Positions 18,861-31,127 are shown, counted from the stretch's first letter. The stretch is DNA of 64,000 bases from Liopterus haemorrhoidalis (GCA_963971575.1 OZ020617.1:39900606-39964605); one strand, 5' to 3'. Notes: generated from the sequence alone by a model not told the origin. Program-made: numbers and translations.

Positions 18861-19406
18861 AGAATATATATATATATATATATATTTTTTTTTTAATTTC
18901 TGTATTGTTTAAATTATTTTTTCAAAATTCTAATTATATTTTGGCAAATGTTGCATTTAATTTTTAAAAGCGTAAATTTAATAGCCAGTGGAAATTGTTT
19001 AAATTATAATTTAATTCTGTTTCAATGTACACGAAATCAGAGGGGCGGAACTTATAACAACCAATAGAAGCCATAGGCGCAATTTTGAAATTCTTAATGA
19101 ACCTTGCTATATAAAAAAAAATACTGCACATATTTAGAAACCTAAATAATGGTATTAGGCGTTCGAATTAAAATTTACCAAAATAATATTTTAATATAAA
19201 ATTTGTTTTCGCATCCAAAATAATCATCATTCAGTCACTAAATACCTGCAAAACCCTGAAATGTGTGAAAATTCACACTTCACATCAATTTTTTAGGTTT
19301 ATAAACAAAATTTAAATTTTTTAAATTTTGATCGTAAGTACGGTAGTTCGTAAGTCGGGAGGTCGTAAGTTGGGAGATACCTGTACTTAAAATTTAATAA
19401 ATACTA

Positions 19407-19992
19407 CTCCCTCCGTGCATACATTAAATATATACCAAAATATGGTATACATTTTGATTTTTTTCTTGTCCGAAAACCTGATACACATTTACAATTTTAA
19501 TTAATTAGAATGATGCTATCTATGAAATAGTTACAGTTATCTAGTAAAACAAAGAATAATACAAAAAGATTTAATTTAACAAGGACGTGGCTGTCTCCAT
19601 AGCTTGTATGGAACATGATAATTTTGCTTGTAATCGTCCCTTTTGATGAGTTTTGCCTTATTAATGTGCGGAATCTTATAGGAATACCCTCCATTTGCTA
19701 ACATGGTTGCGTCTAGTCAAGTTTGCAATGTTAGAAAAACATTATCAAGAGATTGTATGTTTAATGCATTAAATACATTATGTACGCATACAATCAGTTC
19801 GTCGATTGTATTTGGTGAAGCTGTATGTATAAGGATAGTATAGAATTGAAAAATCCAAGATCCAATACATTAAAATCTGGACTATTTAGCGGTTGTGCCT
19901 TAAGTCGATTTGGAACTTCTTCCTTATAATTCAACATAATTTTGATCAAAATTCGCCATTTTCGTGTATACCATATTTTCGGACGGAGGGAG
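19407..19992 (-). mobile_element. Plant-type mariner-like element, internally deleted
   Basis: The TIRs start CTCCCTCCGT at both ends and are flanked by TA at 19405-19406 and 19993-19994. AAAATATGGTATAC follows at each end, after an extra 18-20 bases on the left. This TIR start is the signature of plant mariner-like/Stowaway elements. Only a C-terminal transposase remnant remains within 586 bp. Confidence 0.85.
19560..19975 (-). pseudogene. DD39D-type mariner transposase C-terminal remnant
   Basis: On the minus strand, QPLNSPDFNVLDLGFFNSI resembles the third-Asp region of plant-type (DD39D) mariner transposases. Downstream, in shifted frames, SLDNVFLTLQT and a segment ending YKIPHINKAKL match the C-terminal part of the same family. 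The DNA-binding domain and first two catalytic Asp residues are absent and stops occur, so it is dead. Recognition is from memory of family motifs. Confidence 0.7.
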
Positions 19993-19994
19993 TA

Positions 19995-20810
19995 TAAAGA
20001 AGTGTAACATAACGCAAGAATAAAAAACATGATGTGGAAAAGAAAGACAGAAATATAAGGCATGTTACAGATTATCGAACAACAAAAATGAAAATTGTAA
20101 AAACTTAATTTTTTAACTGAATTCTTCAGAAACTCAGTAAAAAACTCTTAAACTTGTCATTCAATATTTACCACTCCTGTTGGTGACATAGAAGAACTCG
20201 AAATTAAAAATAAAATAGAAGAACTGAATAATTCACCAAAGTTTTAGATCAATTAAAATAAGAAACAGAATCTCTATTGATAAAGGCGTTGGTCACATCC
20301 CATTTTGTTAAGTTTATTATTTTATTTATGTCAGGTTGTTTAGTTTAGTGTTTGTGTTAATTTTTACTTAATATTTTATAAATAAATAAATAAACAAGAT
20401 TTATTTTAAGAAAAGTTTAATTTAAGAAAAACTAACTGTTAAAATCAAAATATAAATTTCCTCAATAGTCTGTAGTGTCAAAGATTATGTGAGAAATTCT
20501 AACGGTTATATTTATTCAAAAACATACGTGATTTTTTCTCGGCTTACTCTGTGGATTTTTTTTTTTTTTTTTTGAAGCTCATGTTATAATCTTCACTCCA
20601 GCGAAGCTTTGAAACAACGGTTCCACGAGGAAGCCGGCATGTCATGGTTGTTAGGGAGCCGCTATAGCGTGCAGAGGAGCCGTTATGAAAGAGCATGGTG
20701 ATAAAGTAAAGAGGCCCCCTTTAAATTCTCACCGCGTGTTGGGTGTTCAGGGTATGCACCGCACACTGGCGGCTCAACAAAGTGGCGGCATTTGGAATAG
20801 ATTCTATGAG
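19995..20810. other. Spacer with poly-T and a less AT-rich block
   Basis: No gene. A run of about 18 T lies at 20556-20573, followed by about 230 less AT-rich bases (20580-20810) that show no coding signature. Confidence 0.45.
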
Positions 20811-21330
20811 TAATGGTTGGTTTATATACGGAACAAGAATATGGAATGGGAAATAAGAATAGTACACAAGAATACAAAATATGAAACCGTTTATATCGGA
20901 CATAACATTTCGTCGCTACGCCTGCGTACTTTCGTTGGCTTGTGTTTAATGGTTGTCGTTTGACAGGTTGTTGTGTTTAATATAACTTTTAAAAAAATTT
21001 AGTTTTCAGTAAAATGGATTTAAAAGATTTTGTAAATTTATTTGCTTGTGTTTCACACATTATATTGTTGTTTCCAACCTTCTGATCACAGCTGGAAAAC
21101 ATCTGTTGAACAAATTTTATTACGGCCGTCATTTTGACCATTGTGCGCATGCTTATCGTCTCTTATTTTTGGAATAGGAATAAAATGTTAAATGTTACCA
21201 ACTATTCTTGTGTTTAAGTTAAATTTCATTTCTACATAAACCGATATACGGCGCAGCCATGTTTTAACATCTTGTATACTATTCTTATTTCCTATTCCTT
21301 ATTCTTGTTCCGTATATAAACTAACCATTA
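20811..21330. mobile_element. 520-bp element with about 55-bp TIRs
   Basis: From 20811 TAATGGTTGGTTTATATACG and the following CGGAACAAGAATA are repeated inverted at 21265-21330 (ATATACGGAACAAGAATA). About 55 bases match well. No clear target duplication, and the interior is non-coding. Open frames overlapping the left arm are spurious. Confidence 0.75.
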
Positions 21331-22220
21331 ATGGTGGTCTTATGAAAGTTTACATACGGACAGATGACACACATGCGGCGGCCTTAATATAACTGTGCTT
21401 AGACTTCTGCTCAATAATATCATGGATACTGATTACTTTTTGTTTGCTGTCTTATTCACGTAAGGATTACTTTCGGGGACAATTTAGAACCTAAATAACT
21501 TCCTCGAGGACCAGATTTGTATGAAAAACACTCATGAAATCAGTTCAAAAATGCATGTTTGATGCAAAAGTCCTGCTAAATTAGTAAATTACTAAAAGTA
21601 CTAATTATTACTTATTACAAATCTGTAATAATTACAGATCTGTAATAAGAATATATTATTTGCAAAAGTGCACTACGTTTCAAATTATTGTGTATATGTA
21701 AATATTTATTACATCTTCCCATCTAATATGTTGCTTGCATTTCTTTTGGCCTAGAAGATGCAATATAGCTATGGTTTATACGGTAGCTATGGTTTATGGT
21801 ACGAGTATATTGTTTTATACCTCCACATTAAAGTACAAGTAAAAAATTGCAATTATTTTAAAATACTGGTTTTCGAATGTTTCAAATTATTAAGCAAGTA
21901 ACTGTAAAACCCGTTTTAAACAATCTGAGGATATGAAACGGGCCACGGCTCCACAAAAATCATTCTTTCATTTCAAAACCGAGGAAACGTTAAGGAAACT
22001 ACTGGAAAGCTTTTTCTCAGGGTTAAGAAAGCAAATTCTCGGCGTTTGCTATCCCACATTACAAATTACATATAAAAATGTCTTTTTACATAACATTTTT
22101 GTGAAATACTTTCTCAAAGTTCGGAACTAAGTGATATGTTCTATATTTAAATTTTACTTTTATATCGGCAGCACAGTACAATTATTTAGCCAACAATGGC
22201 TTAATTCAATTAGTGGAAGA
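21331..22220. other. AT-rich stretch without supported genes
   Basis: A 65-codon frame at 21933-22130 has no recognisable features. Imperfect palindromes based on AATCTGTAATAATTACAGAT occur near 21616-21650. Confidence 0.45.
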
Positions 22221-23185
22221 TATAGGGAAATAAATTTAAGATCGTAGCGCCGCGGTGTTGAATTTTGGAACGTAGGTAAAGGGTACCTGATGTTATTGTT
22301 ACATAGCTGTGAAAGTGAAATTATAGCAATAAATATGTTTTACAATATTTTGTGAACCTGTTTTACTATTTTATCAACAAGTAAATTAATACAAATGTTT
22401 ATAAAACCATATTTTTGCATGACACGTATCTAAAAAAAAATAAAAACTATATTTTGTGACGTAGGTTATGGTAATAAAAAAATTTATAGTGGATTATTTC
22501 AAGTTTATAGATGGAATTAAAAATTCACGCGTTGTATGTGAAGGAGAGGAAGTGTAAGCAAATTTTCAACCAATGGCCCACTTTTTTTCCAAAATTTTCT
22601 TTTCTAATCCAAGCTTTACGACAATTTACAACTTCCTCGATTCCAAGTTTAGTTCACAGAACATGTTTTGTTATTAATTTAACATTGTAGGTGGAAATCT
22701 GAGGGATGAATTATCGTTCCTCTTTTTCCTTGACTTGCACATAGGTACACAACAATAAGATCTATCCTTTTTATTGGACTTTGCAAAAACAAATCGCCAT
22801 ACAAACTTAAACATTATGACTAATGCCAACGACTTCTACTTTGAAGTAAGTCATTAAAAGTTCACCACTTAGAATCTTTCTTATCTGGACATGCCGATAT
22901 TTTAAATAATCCACTACAAAAATGTTGTCGCCTTAACCTACAACATTCACAAAATATAATTTTTAATTATATTTAGAGACGTGTCATTAAAAAATATGGC
23001 TTTATAAACATTTGTCTTAATTTACTTGTTGATAAAATAGTAAAACAGGTTCACAAAATATTGTAAAACATATTTATTCCTATAATTTCACTTTTACAGC
23101 TATGTAACAATAACATCAGGTACCCTTTACCTACGTTCCAAGATTCAACACCGCGGCGTTACGATCTTAAATTTATTTCCCGATA
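22221..23185. mobile_element. 965-bp MITE with about 270-bp arms
   Basis: Left arm 22221-22497 and right arm about 22908-23185 are inverted repeats with roughly 90% identity, both starting TAT(A/C)GGGAAATAAATTTAAG and including GGTAAAGGGTACCTGATGTT. The interior is non-coding. The first 31 bases closely match the end of the THAP-carrying element at 46126-46156, suggesting a shared transposase family. The flanks share only an imperfect GATAT. Confidence 0.85.
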
Positions 23186-23756
23186 TGCCGACCTTGTCTA
23201 GGATTTGTTAATGATCATTGCAAAGGCTGACCTTACTGGAAATTACTTTCTTCTGAAAGTGAAAAGAGCTCTGCGTTAGATGGTGCAAAATCAATATGGG
23301 GTATTAAAATAATATCCCCTGTGGCTGTTCCAGTCAAAACTTCGGATATAACTAAATTTGGTTTAAGGTATTTGACAAAGAGGTGAGTTCCATTACATAA
23401 ATCTCATTTGGTATTGAGGTTTGTTACTGCATTGTTAGCAAGTGCGTGCTTTGAGATATTTGGACAGGATATGAACGTACATATTGAGTATTTTATTGAC
23501 GTTGCTGTTGTTGTTGTTGTTGATGATGTTCGATCTTTGTTTTTGCATGCTCTTTGTTTAATTGATAGCCAGTATTTACTCATCAGTGGTCGTAGATTTG
23601 TTGAAACGTATTGAAATATTCACACATGTGTTGTCTGCGATATTCCGTGGATTCGAACATCAAAAAAAAAAATTGTCCAAGTGATTTTTACAGTTGTTTT
23701 CAGAAGAAGCTGTTGGCGCACAGACAAATTTGAAACTGGAGATGACATAATACATA
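23186..23756. other. Spacer with (TTG)n
   Basis: No supported gene. A short GTTGTTGTTG run lies at about 23502-23522. Confidence 0.45.
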
Positions 23757-24637
23757 CGAGGTGTATAAATTAAGTAACAGGACTGATTTAATTTTTTTTT
23801 TTTTTATTCGGATAGAATTACAATTCAGTATTGTCTCCCTCAAAATAAATTCCTTGGGAAGCCACACAGCGCTGGAGACAGTTCTTCCAATCCTCATAGC
23901 AGTGCTGGAACTCGGATACTGGAATAGCTTTCAGCTGTTCAGTTACAGACGTTTTCGAGTGTCCCAAAATGACGTCCCTTGAGGTGATTTTTCAATCTTG
24001 GGAAGAGGAAAAAGTCACAAGGAATCAAGTTAGCCGAATAAGAAAGCTAAGGAGCCAGAGGAATTCGTTTATTAAAAGGATTTTTGGAATTTTTGCGCAG
24101 ATTTTTCTCATCCTCAATTCATTGGTCAAAATCTGATGAACGGTAGTGTGAGTCAAATTCAATTCTTCCCCGATCATTCTGACTGTCAACTGACGATCTG
24201 AACTCAGAAGATCCCGGATTCTGTCAACATTTTCATCGGTTCTTGAAGATCAAGGCCTTCCGCTGCGTGGTTCATCTTCAATCAACTCTCTTCCTTCTGA
24301 AAATACCTTAATCCACAAAAAAACCTGGATCCTTGACAAAACACTGTCTCCGTAGGCCTGCTGAAGTTTTGCAAAAGTTTCCGTTGCACTGTGCTTAAGT
24401 GTGAAGCCAAACCTGATGACACACCGTTGCTCGAAATGAATGTCACTCATTTTTAGAACGTACTAGAAAAAACTGTTTCACGAAGAAAATCGCTACGGAC
24501 AACAAAATTACTCTAACAAGTTAAAACTCGTACTGAAGGTGTATCACATGTTCACCTGTCACCCCTCCAAATCCAAAGTCCCAAATGTTGCCAGGTCAAA
24601 CGCTATATTTCCAGTCCGGTTATTTAATTTACACACG
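23757..24637 (-). mobile_element. Mariner, internally deleted (881 bp)
   Basis: The left end CGAGGTGTATAAATTAAGTA and the inverted right end CGTGTGTAAATTAAATAACC are similar, with TA at 23755-23756 and 24638-24639. The interior holds the two ends of one transposase gene on the minus strand with the central catalytic part missing. Confidence 0.85.
23825..24450 (-). pseudogene. Mariner transposase remnant (catalytic core deleted)
   Basis: The minus strand begins at 24450 with MSDIHFEQRCVIRFGFTLKH, the start of a mariner transposase. A paired helix-turn-helix region follows (ATETFAKLQQAYGDS, DEPRSGRP). In another frame comes the second DNA-binding part (LTVRMIGEELNLTHTTVHQI). It then jumps to the C-terminal end (HFGTLENV-like segment, FQHCYEDWKNCLQRCVASQG). 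The segment with the catalytic Asp triad is deleted and several frames are used, so it cannot transpose. Confidence 0.8.
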
Positions 24638-25116
24638 TATACAGTACCTTCATTGTATCTTTTTCCTAGCCAAAGAGAAATGCAAGCAACTTATTTGATA
24701 TCAATGATGACCGTAAATTTTTACATTTGCTACGTTTCGTAATTTGAAACGTACTGCATAACGCTTTTGTTTTACTGCTTTGCGGGCCGGTTTGATCCGT
24801 GCTCTGGTGTTTGTGTTGTTATATGATCTAGTGCCAAAACTGTTTTGTATTGTTTACTTAAGTCAACACAAAACAATAAAAATCGAGATAAACCTTTGAC
24901 AAACCACAAATAAAAGGATTAAATATAATCCCAACTTTCAGTACTCGTGACGTCAGGTGGATTAGTATATGCTAGGTGTTCGCGACATTGTGAGTAATTA
25001 TGTGCGAATTGTGAGTAAACTAGAAAACAAACGCTTGAAATAGATACGTGCTGCCACCTAATCTGCCAACATAACTGTATTAAATGCTATTACTAATATA
25101 TTTCAATGTTTTACAG

Positions 25117-25426
25117 TGGTTTTACTAGCAATAACATCCCTAACTAACGCAGAATGCCAAAGTAAGTGTTAGTTACCTAGAGGACAGCTTTTGATGTAAT
25201 CTATGTTGTAATTAATAGATATGTATTTGTAGTACCCTTATTTGTGTTACTTTTATTATTCTAAATAGATGAACTGGCTGTATGGTAAGATTTTTTTTTA
25301 TTATGTTTCACTGGCTGTCCTCTTACGAAGGAAAATTTTCAGTTCTTAACCAATGTTTTCAGTATACGCGATTTTACGATTATGTTCTGCTATAATGCGG
25401 TATATAAGAAGACAAAAAATATTTGA
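25117..25426 (+). CDS. Possible small secreted peptide gene with micro-exons
   Basis: Speculative spliced gene. Exon a, 25117-25161 (45 nt), has acceptor TTTTACAG before it and donor GTAAGT after it. It encodes VLLAITSLTNAECQ, like the end of a signal peptide. Exon b, 25269-25284 (16 nt), lies between CTAAATAG and GTAAGA and continues the frame (NELAV). Exon c, from acceptor TTTTCAG at 25361-25362, continues in phase for about 20 codons (IRDFTIMFCYNAVY) to the TGA at 25424-25426. The phases agree across both introns. The first exon with the start codon was not found. Three in-phase exons could be coincidence, and no homologue is recognised. Confidence 0.3.
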
Positions 25427-26365
25427 AGGATGTGTTTGCCATTTCTGTAAGTCCGTATTTTATAGTTGAGTAGAGGACACGTTGCATATTTATATTGGAG
25501 CGCTACACAATTAAACCCTGCGTTCTTATTTTGAAAATAATTTATCTCTGGTCTTCGGTTAGGGTGACCTTAACGTGATAAATCATCACTGACGAATATG
25601 TGACCAATCAAAATAGGCGGTTTTGTGTTACTGAGAACCTCAAAGAGGTGCTATCGGGCTATATTTTTTCAAATAAGCCTTTTGAAATGCTATTACGGTC
25701 GCTTATTCGCCAGTTTATTTAACCTCAAATTAAAGATTAGGTTCTTGTTTCAACATGATAGAACTACGGCGCCTGTTACAATAGATTTTTCCTACAACTG
25801 CTATGGAGTTGTCTCATTTCTATATTGGTAGTTGATAGAAAAATAGCTTAATTTCGTAGGTACCAAACATCGCGCGCACGCTTTGCGGGAATGACAAATT
25901 CGCACTAATACGCATGTGCAGAGAGTTAGAATAAGTAAATTCGCACCAATGCGCATGGGCAGTGTGCGAGTATTTTCATTCCCTTACCGGCTGTGCGTGC
26001 ATCTATGGCTGTTAACTATATTTATATTGTATTTTCTTGATTATTTATTTATTGAAAAATGGTAATCAGAGACAAAGCATAGTGTGCAACACGCGCATAA
26101 TACATATTCCGCACACCAATGAGTTGCTTCGCTCGCCTACGGCTTTTTCGGCAAACTTAATTCTCTTGCGGAATATATGGTATTCCGTGCTAGTTTCCTG
26201 GATACATCAGATCTAGGGCTGGCGATCAGTTGCCAACTTCAGATTTCTTTTTATGGAGCTATGTAAAAAAACGTAAGGTAAGGTTAAAGCCAACAGAACG
26301 TAGGTAATTGTGCAGCAAATAGAGAATATTGCGAAGTTGATCTGGAATAAGATAATGCCCTAGAT

Positions 26366-26570
26366 CAGGGGACGGCAACCTTTTTGTCAATAAGGGCGCA
26401 ATATAAATTCAAATCTTATTGAGGGCGCATAAAAACGTAAAATATGTAAACCCTCGTGGTTCGCAAGGTCGTGTAATCTAGCGCTGATGGATATTGGGCT
26501 CAGTATGTGTGTGTCTCGATAGCGAGGGCGCATAAAAATCTCACCGATGGCGCCGTGTTGCCGACCCCTG
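26366..26570. mobile_element. 205-bp hAT-type MITE
   Basis: TIRs CAGGGGACGGCAACC (left) and, inverted, CAGGGGTCGGCAACA (right). The flanks CCCTAGAT (26358-26365) and CCCTAGAG (26571-26578) match at 7 of 8 bases. Confidence 0.88.
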
Positions 26571-27114
26571 CCCTAGAGACTGACGAAAAAAAAAAAAAAA
26601 CAAAAACATTTTTCTCCTTTTTTCGTCCATCCTCTATATGTTTGCGATGTGCGTTTTATGCAGGGCCAACTTAAGGTAGATGCGAACTATGCACTGCAAC
26701 CATCCTCGCGATTTTTGTAGTCTTGTCCCTCATATTTCAAAAATAATTTCAAATATTATTTCTATATATCAACAAAATAATATATAATTATATTAAAAGT
26801 TAGATGTATCCAAATTTTGTTATGGTATTAAGTTTTAATATCTTCATCAGTTGTAGTGACATAAACTGAAAAAGCTTTTAAAAAGCTGAAAGTAATAAAA
26901 AATTATTTAAGAGGATTCTGCACTATTTATGTAAGAATGTCATTACATTTATAAATAATTCATAAATAGTAACGAATTTAAAATGTAATACAACTGAAAC
27001 AACGAACAATCTATGCAGGCGCGCACCCAGTAATTTTTCTTGAGGAGGGGAGGGAGGTCTCAGAATACTAAATTGTTTTAAAAGGATAAAAATCGGGAAA
27101 TGACTTGTGTAGCA

Positions 27115-27540
27115 AGTGCTGACTAAAAGCACTTTATTTTCCAAAATGCAAGTATTAACCCGCCGACGGAGTGGCCGAGCGCATTTAGTCGTGCGGTTTG
27201 TACAGGTGGAAACCCAGTACGACTGTCCGGTCGGTGGTAAGAGCCTCCTTCGTTGGTGATGTTATTCGGGCGAGAATAATATGTTTACATTACTCCCATT
27301 TTCACAATCATTCACCCCTCATTCAGGTGTAGGAGCTCGCCCCCTGGCATCGGCGATTAGCCTCGTTGCAGAAATAAGCCGATGTAAAATAAATAAATTT
27401 AAAAAAAAAGTCTTCACTTTCAAAATACAAGTGTTGACCTAAAAAAAAGTCCTCACTTCCAAAATACAAGTGATGACCTAAAAAACAAAAGGTCCACACT
27501 TCCAAAATACAAGTAAAGACCTAAAACAAAAAGTCATAAA
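27115..27540. repeat. Minisatellite, about 40-bp unit, split by a SINE
   Basis: Units of the type TCCTCACTTCCAAAATACAAGTGATGACC joined by A-runs. One unit precedes the SINE and three or more follow it. Related to the T-rich minisatellites elsewhere in the window. Confidence 0.8.
27163..27412 (+). mobile_element. tRNA-derived SINE
   Basis: The head GGAGTGGCCGAGCGC has an A-box of the tRNA-Ser/Leu type. The body ends with AAATAAATAAATTT and an A-run. It interrupts the minisatellite. The B-box is weak (around 27215-27235), so the tRNA origin is likely but not certain. Confidence 0.6.
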
Positions 27541-29616
27541 ACTTGTTTTGGCTAAAACCACGTGTTTTTTCAGCACTTGGGGTGGATCATAATAGTTAGT
27601 TAGTTAAAATTTTTGGCGCACAGCAACAAAGGCTATTTGCGCCTAGCGCAGCCCATGGTGGATCATAATAGCATGAGTAATTTCTGTCTAATTAATAAAT
27701 ATGTTACGTAATCTCGCGTGCGTAGTTTTTACCTGTGCTATTCCATTGATCAAATTCCAATAAAAATGTAATTGAAGACAACAGATTATTCGCTATTTCA
27801 GTTGTATATTTTTTCTAAATGTATTGCTCTGTAGTAATTATTTACAAATGCAATGATTCCCTTAGGACAATTAACTAAGAAAGATTTTCGGCATTGTTGA
27901 CTTAAACAATAAAAAATAAAACAACAAAAAGCTTATGTATTGATTATGTCATAAAGGGTTTTGCGTCTAAAAGAGCCAGATATTAATTTAACTGATTTTA
28001 TAGAAAAGGCAACTTTTGAAGTTTAATTAGAAAATTTAATTTAATGATAAATGTCGAATATATTTTTGTATGGAATGGATTTTTTAATTTTACAGGCCCG
28101 CAATTTTTCAGGCCTGTCCTGGTTTTCTGTAATGTTATGGCAGCTATTGACAATTTTCTTCGGTTACCTGCTGTTTATTGCTAAGAAATATATACGATAT
28201 ACGTATATATTTATATATATAATATATAAACATATACGTACTCGCGAATCACTAATAACCAATCTATTAAATATATCAATCAAGTTGTAACAAATCCTCA
28301 TTCTTGGTAAACGCTTTATAGCAGAACTGACTGTATATGTGAATCTTTAGACAAATTACCAACCTTTTTCATGTTCCTGGCCGTTTTTAGGTAATCGATC
28401 ACATGGCATAAAGACTTAAGCAACTTTTTTCTGGAAATTTTCCTTAGTATTGCTAAACGCGGCTGTATTTTCCAGCAGCTTGCTAAGTTTTCTAACTAGC
28501 AGCCACTTTTAGCTGCAAAAAGCTAGTGAAAAGAAGCTAAATAGCAGAGGAAATAATTATAGACAGTTGGTGATTTAAGCAACCAAGAAAGTGATAATTC
28601 AAGAGGATATATTATTTTAGGACGCTAAAGTATAGAAGGAAAGAAAAACTTTTAGATTCCGTCTCACTTTAAATGTCAATTTGTACATTTGTAAAGTTTT
28701 GAAAAATAATTCTAAAATTCTAACTTACTAATTTCTATCGGTGAAGATTGCTATATTATTTTATAATATAGTGAGACTCAAAAACGTACATTACATATAC
28801 ATATAAACGTCGATCTACAATTTATATTAAACAATTTTGATAAAAACAGTATTCTCTTATTACGTGATTGTGAAGGAACATTACAGATATGGGAAAAATA
28901 AAGAAAAATGAGACACAGGCAACCTCCGTTGATCGGGGTTTGTGTAACGGACATTGTATCAATAAGGGAAATTCCGTCATGAAAGGGGGGGAAAAATATA
29001 TAGAAAAACAATATTAAATATAAACCAGCACTTTATTAATGAACTAAACAAGTGTATTTGCCAAAAAAACATCATACACTCAAGAAAAGTAATATAATAA
29101 TATAAAAAATATCAGCAAAGGTATTATTAATTTTGGCCCGTAACAGCAGGATACAATAAAAATGTACAGAGCGATCAACAAATCTTTTCCGTTATGCAAT
29201 ACTTGACAGAAACATTTAGTTATCAAACTTATTTCCAAGGGCATGTATACATAGGCGTACATTCTATTTTTATTACCTTATACGAATTGATTATTATTAA
29301 ATGAACCCAATTTTTCTCTACTCGCCAATGAGCTGAAAACAGGTATTAAGTTAGGCACACATAATTGCGTTGTTCCTCGGGTGAGTTCGGACAAACGAAG
29401 TAATTTGATTGGATCTTTGTTAAATTGAGATTTTCAGCTGTGAATTAGAATACAGTTTTGATATTTTTAAACTCATTGTTTACTGTTACGTAACTGACAA
29501 GAAATAATGATCGCACGGTATATGTTATTTAATGGATATGATATCCTAATTCGACAGTTTTTAATTAAGCTGAATTGACAATTTATTGGCATAATATAAA
29601 ATATTGATATATTAAT
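27541..29616. other. AT-rich stretch without recognised features
   Basis: About 2 kb of very AT-rich DNA with only short low-complexity open frames. I recognise no exon, RNA gene or paired terminal repeat. Confidence 0.5.
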
Positions 29617-29628
29617 AATATTCATTCA

Positions 29629-31115
29629 ATGGGAAAGACATCCACAAACTCTGCTTCTACTGTACAAAAGTTTACTTCGTTCCCGTTTAGATTACTCATC
29701 TGCGATAATGTCACCTCTAACCGCCAGCAGGAAACTAAAACTTGACCGTATTCAGTTCCAAGCTTGGAGAATATGCCTGGGTGCTATGAGGTCAACACCA
29801 ACAAATGTTCTCCTAATAGAAGCCGCCGAGCCTCCACTCCATCTTAGAGCCCAACGTCTGATATCGAAGCAAATTCTCGAACAGGTCTCACGTACAAACA
29901 ATAACCTCATCCATACATTACATGAATTATCGCATCTTCAAAGGCGGAGTTCTAAACCTCCTCCTCTAATCCTTAAACAGTTCAGGTACCTACTACCATA
30001 TCTCCATAGAATCAGCAGCCATTACACACTTCCTTGCTATCTAACACCATACCAAGCACAATTTAATCCACCCTCAATCCACCTAAACATAAGACTTGAG
30101 AAAACTAATAGCCCTGTCTCGCATAATGTCTACTAAATGAAGTACTCGGAAATAAATTCCCTATTCACACCCACATTTACACCGATGCCTCAAAGAATCT
30201 CAGCCCTGACTGCACTGGCTACGGTATTTTTGTTCCCTCGATGGACTTACCACTTTCAAAGAAAACATCCCCTTTTCTTCAGATTATGTCTGCCGAACTT
30301 TTGGCTATTCGACACTCTTTATCATTAATTCCCACACTTAATATAAGGAAAGCCGTTATTCTCACAGACTCACTCAGTTCACTGCAGTCTATCAATAAAA
30401 CTGGAATCTTGAACACGAATATGACAATACTTCACATCAAAATGCTCATAAACTCAATGAAAACATCTGGAATTGAAGAACAGCTTGTGTGGATATCTAG
30501 CCATTGCGGTATTTATGGCAATGAAATCGCTGACCAGCTGGCAAAAACTGGAGACGCCAAACCTGGACCTCAACTAATCGACACGGTATAATTACCTTGA
30601 TCTGTTCCCGCTCATAAGTCAAGCATTATCCCGCAAATGGTAAGAGGAATGGAACGAAACAGCACAAGTAAAAGGAGCCCATCTACATTCGATTCAACCC
30701 CATATTCCACGAAAACCATGGTTTGATAATTTAAATATCTCAAAAATGTCTGTCTCGACCCTTACTCGAATGCGTTTTAGTCATTGCCATACATACACAC
30801 ATCTGCATAAAATAAAAGTAATAGAATCAGATCTATGCACCTGCGGTGAACTCGGTGACATGACTCATATTCTGTTTAACTGCCCGAATCACTCAGCCCA
30901 GTCTACAAAGCTGTACCAGGATCTCACCAAGCATCTGCCATTCCCTATGGACATGAAGACAATTCTCACACATCCCACCCCCGACATCTGCATACTTATC
31001 GCAGGGTTTCTTAATACTATAAAATTTAAACTCTAAATATAACCTAATCCAATAACGCTATGCGCTGGTGGAATGGTCAACTGACCTAAGCCAAATAAAA
31101 TATAGAGTAGAATAG
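29629..31115 (+). mobile_element. 5'-truncated I-clade LINE
   Basis: An exact 12-bp target duplication AATATTCATTCA flanks the element at 29617-29628 and 31116-31127. It starts inside the reverse-transcriptase C-terminus, continues through an RNase H domain and a C-terminal zinc knuckle, and ends in a TAGA-rich 3' tail (TATAGAGTAGAATAG) instead of poly-A. An RNase H domain places it in the I/R1/LOA-like group. Truncation on insertion is typical of target-primed reverse transcription. Confidence 0.92.
29641..31036 (+). pseudogene. LINE RT-tail / RNase H / zinc-knuckle ORF, broken
   Basis: The first frame (to the stop at 30134-30136) holds the end of the RT domain (LLLLYKSLLRSRLDYSS, LDRIQFQAWRICLGAM). 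A shifted frame, open 30127-30591, contains an RNase H with all four acidic residues in context: IYTDAS, SAELLAI, ILTDSLSS and GNEIADQLAK. A third stretch (about 30592-31036), broken by one in-frame stop after SRKW, ends with a CTCGELGDMTHILFNC zinc-binding motif. Two frame changes and one stop make it inactive. Confidence 0.88.
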
Positions 31116-31127
31116 AATATTCATTCA

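Larger units (their letters stand above)
17755..19383. mobile_element. Non-autonomous pogo/Tigger-like element
   Basis: The ends CAGGTATCCCCGACTTACGA (left) and, inverted, CAGGTATCTCCCAACTTACG (right) are flanked by TA at 17753-17754 and 19384-19385. CAG-starting TIRs with TA duplications are characteristic of pogo-like elements. The left end also folds on itself: CCCCGACTTACGACC (17762-17776) recurs inverted about 20 bases later. The 1629-bp interior has no transposase; it carries a CTGT microsatellite and a tRNA-like SINE head, presumably later insertions. Confidence 0.85.
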
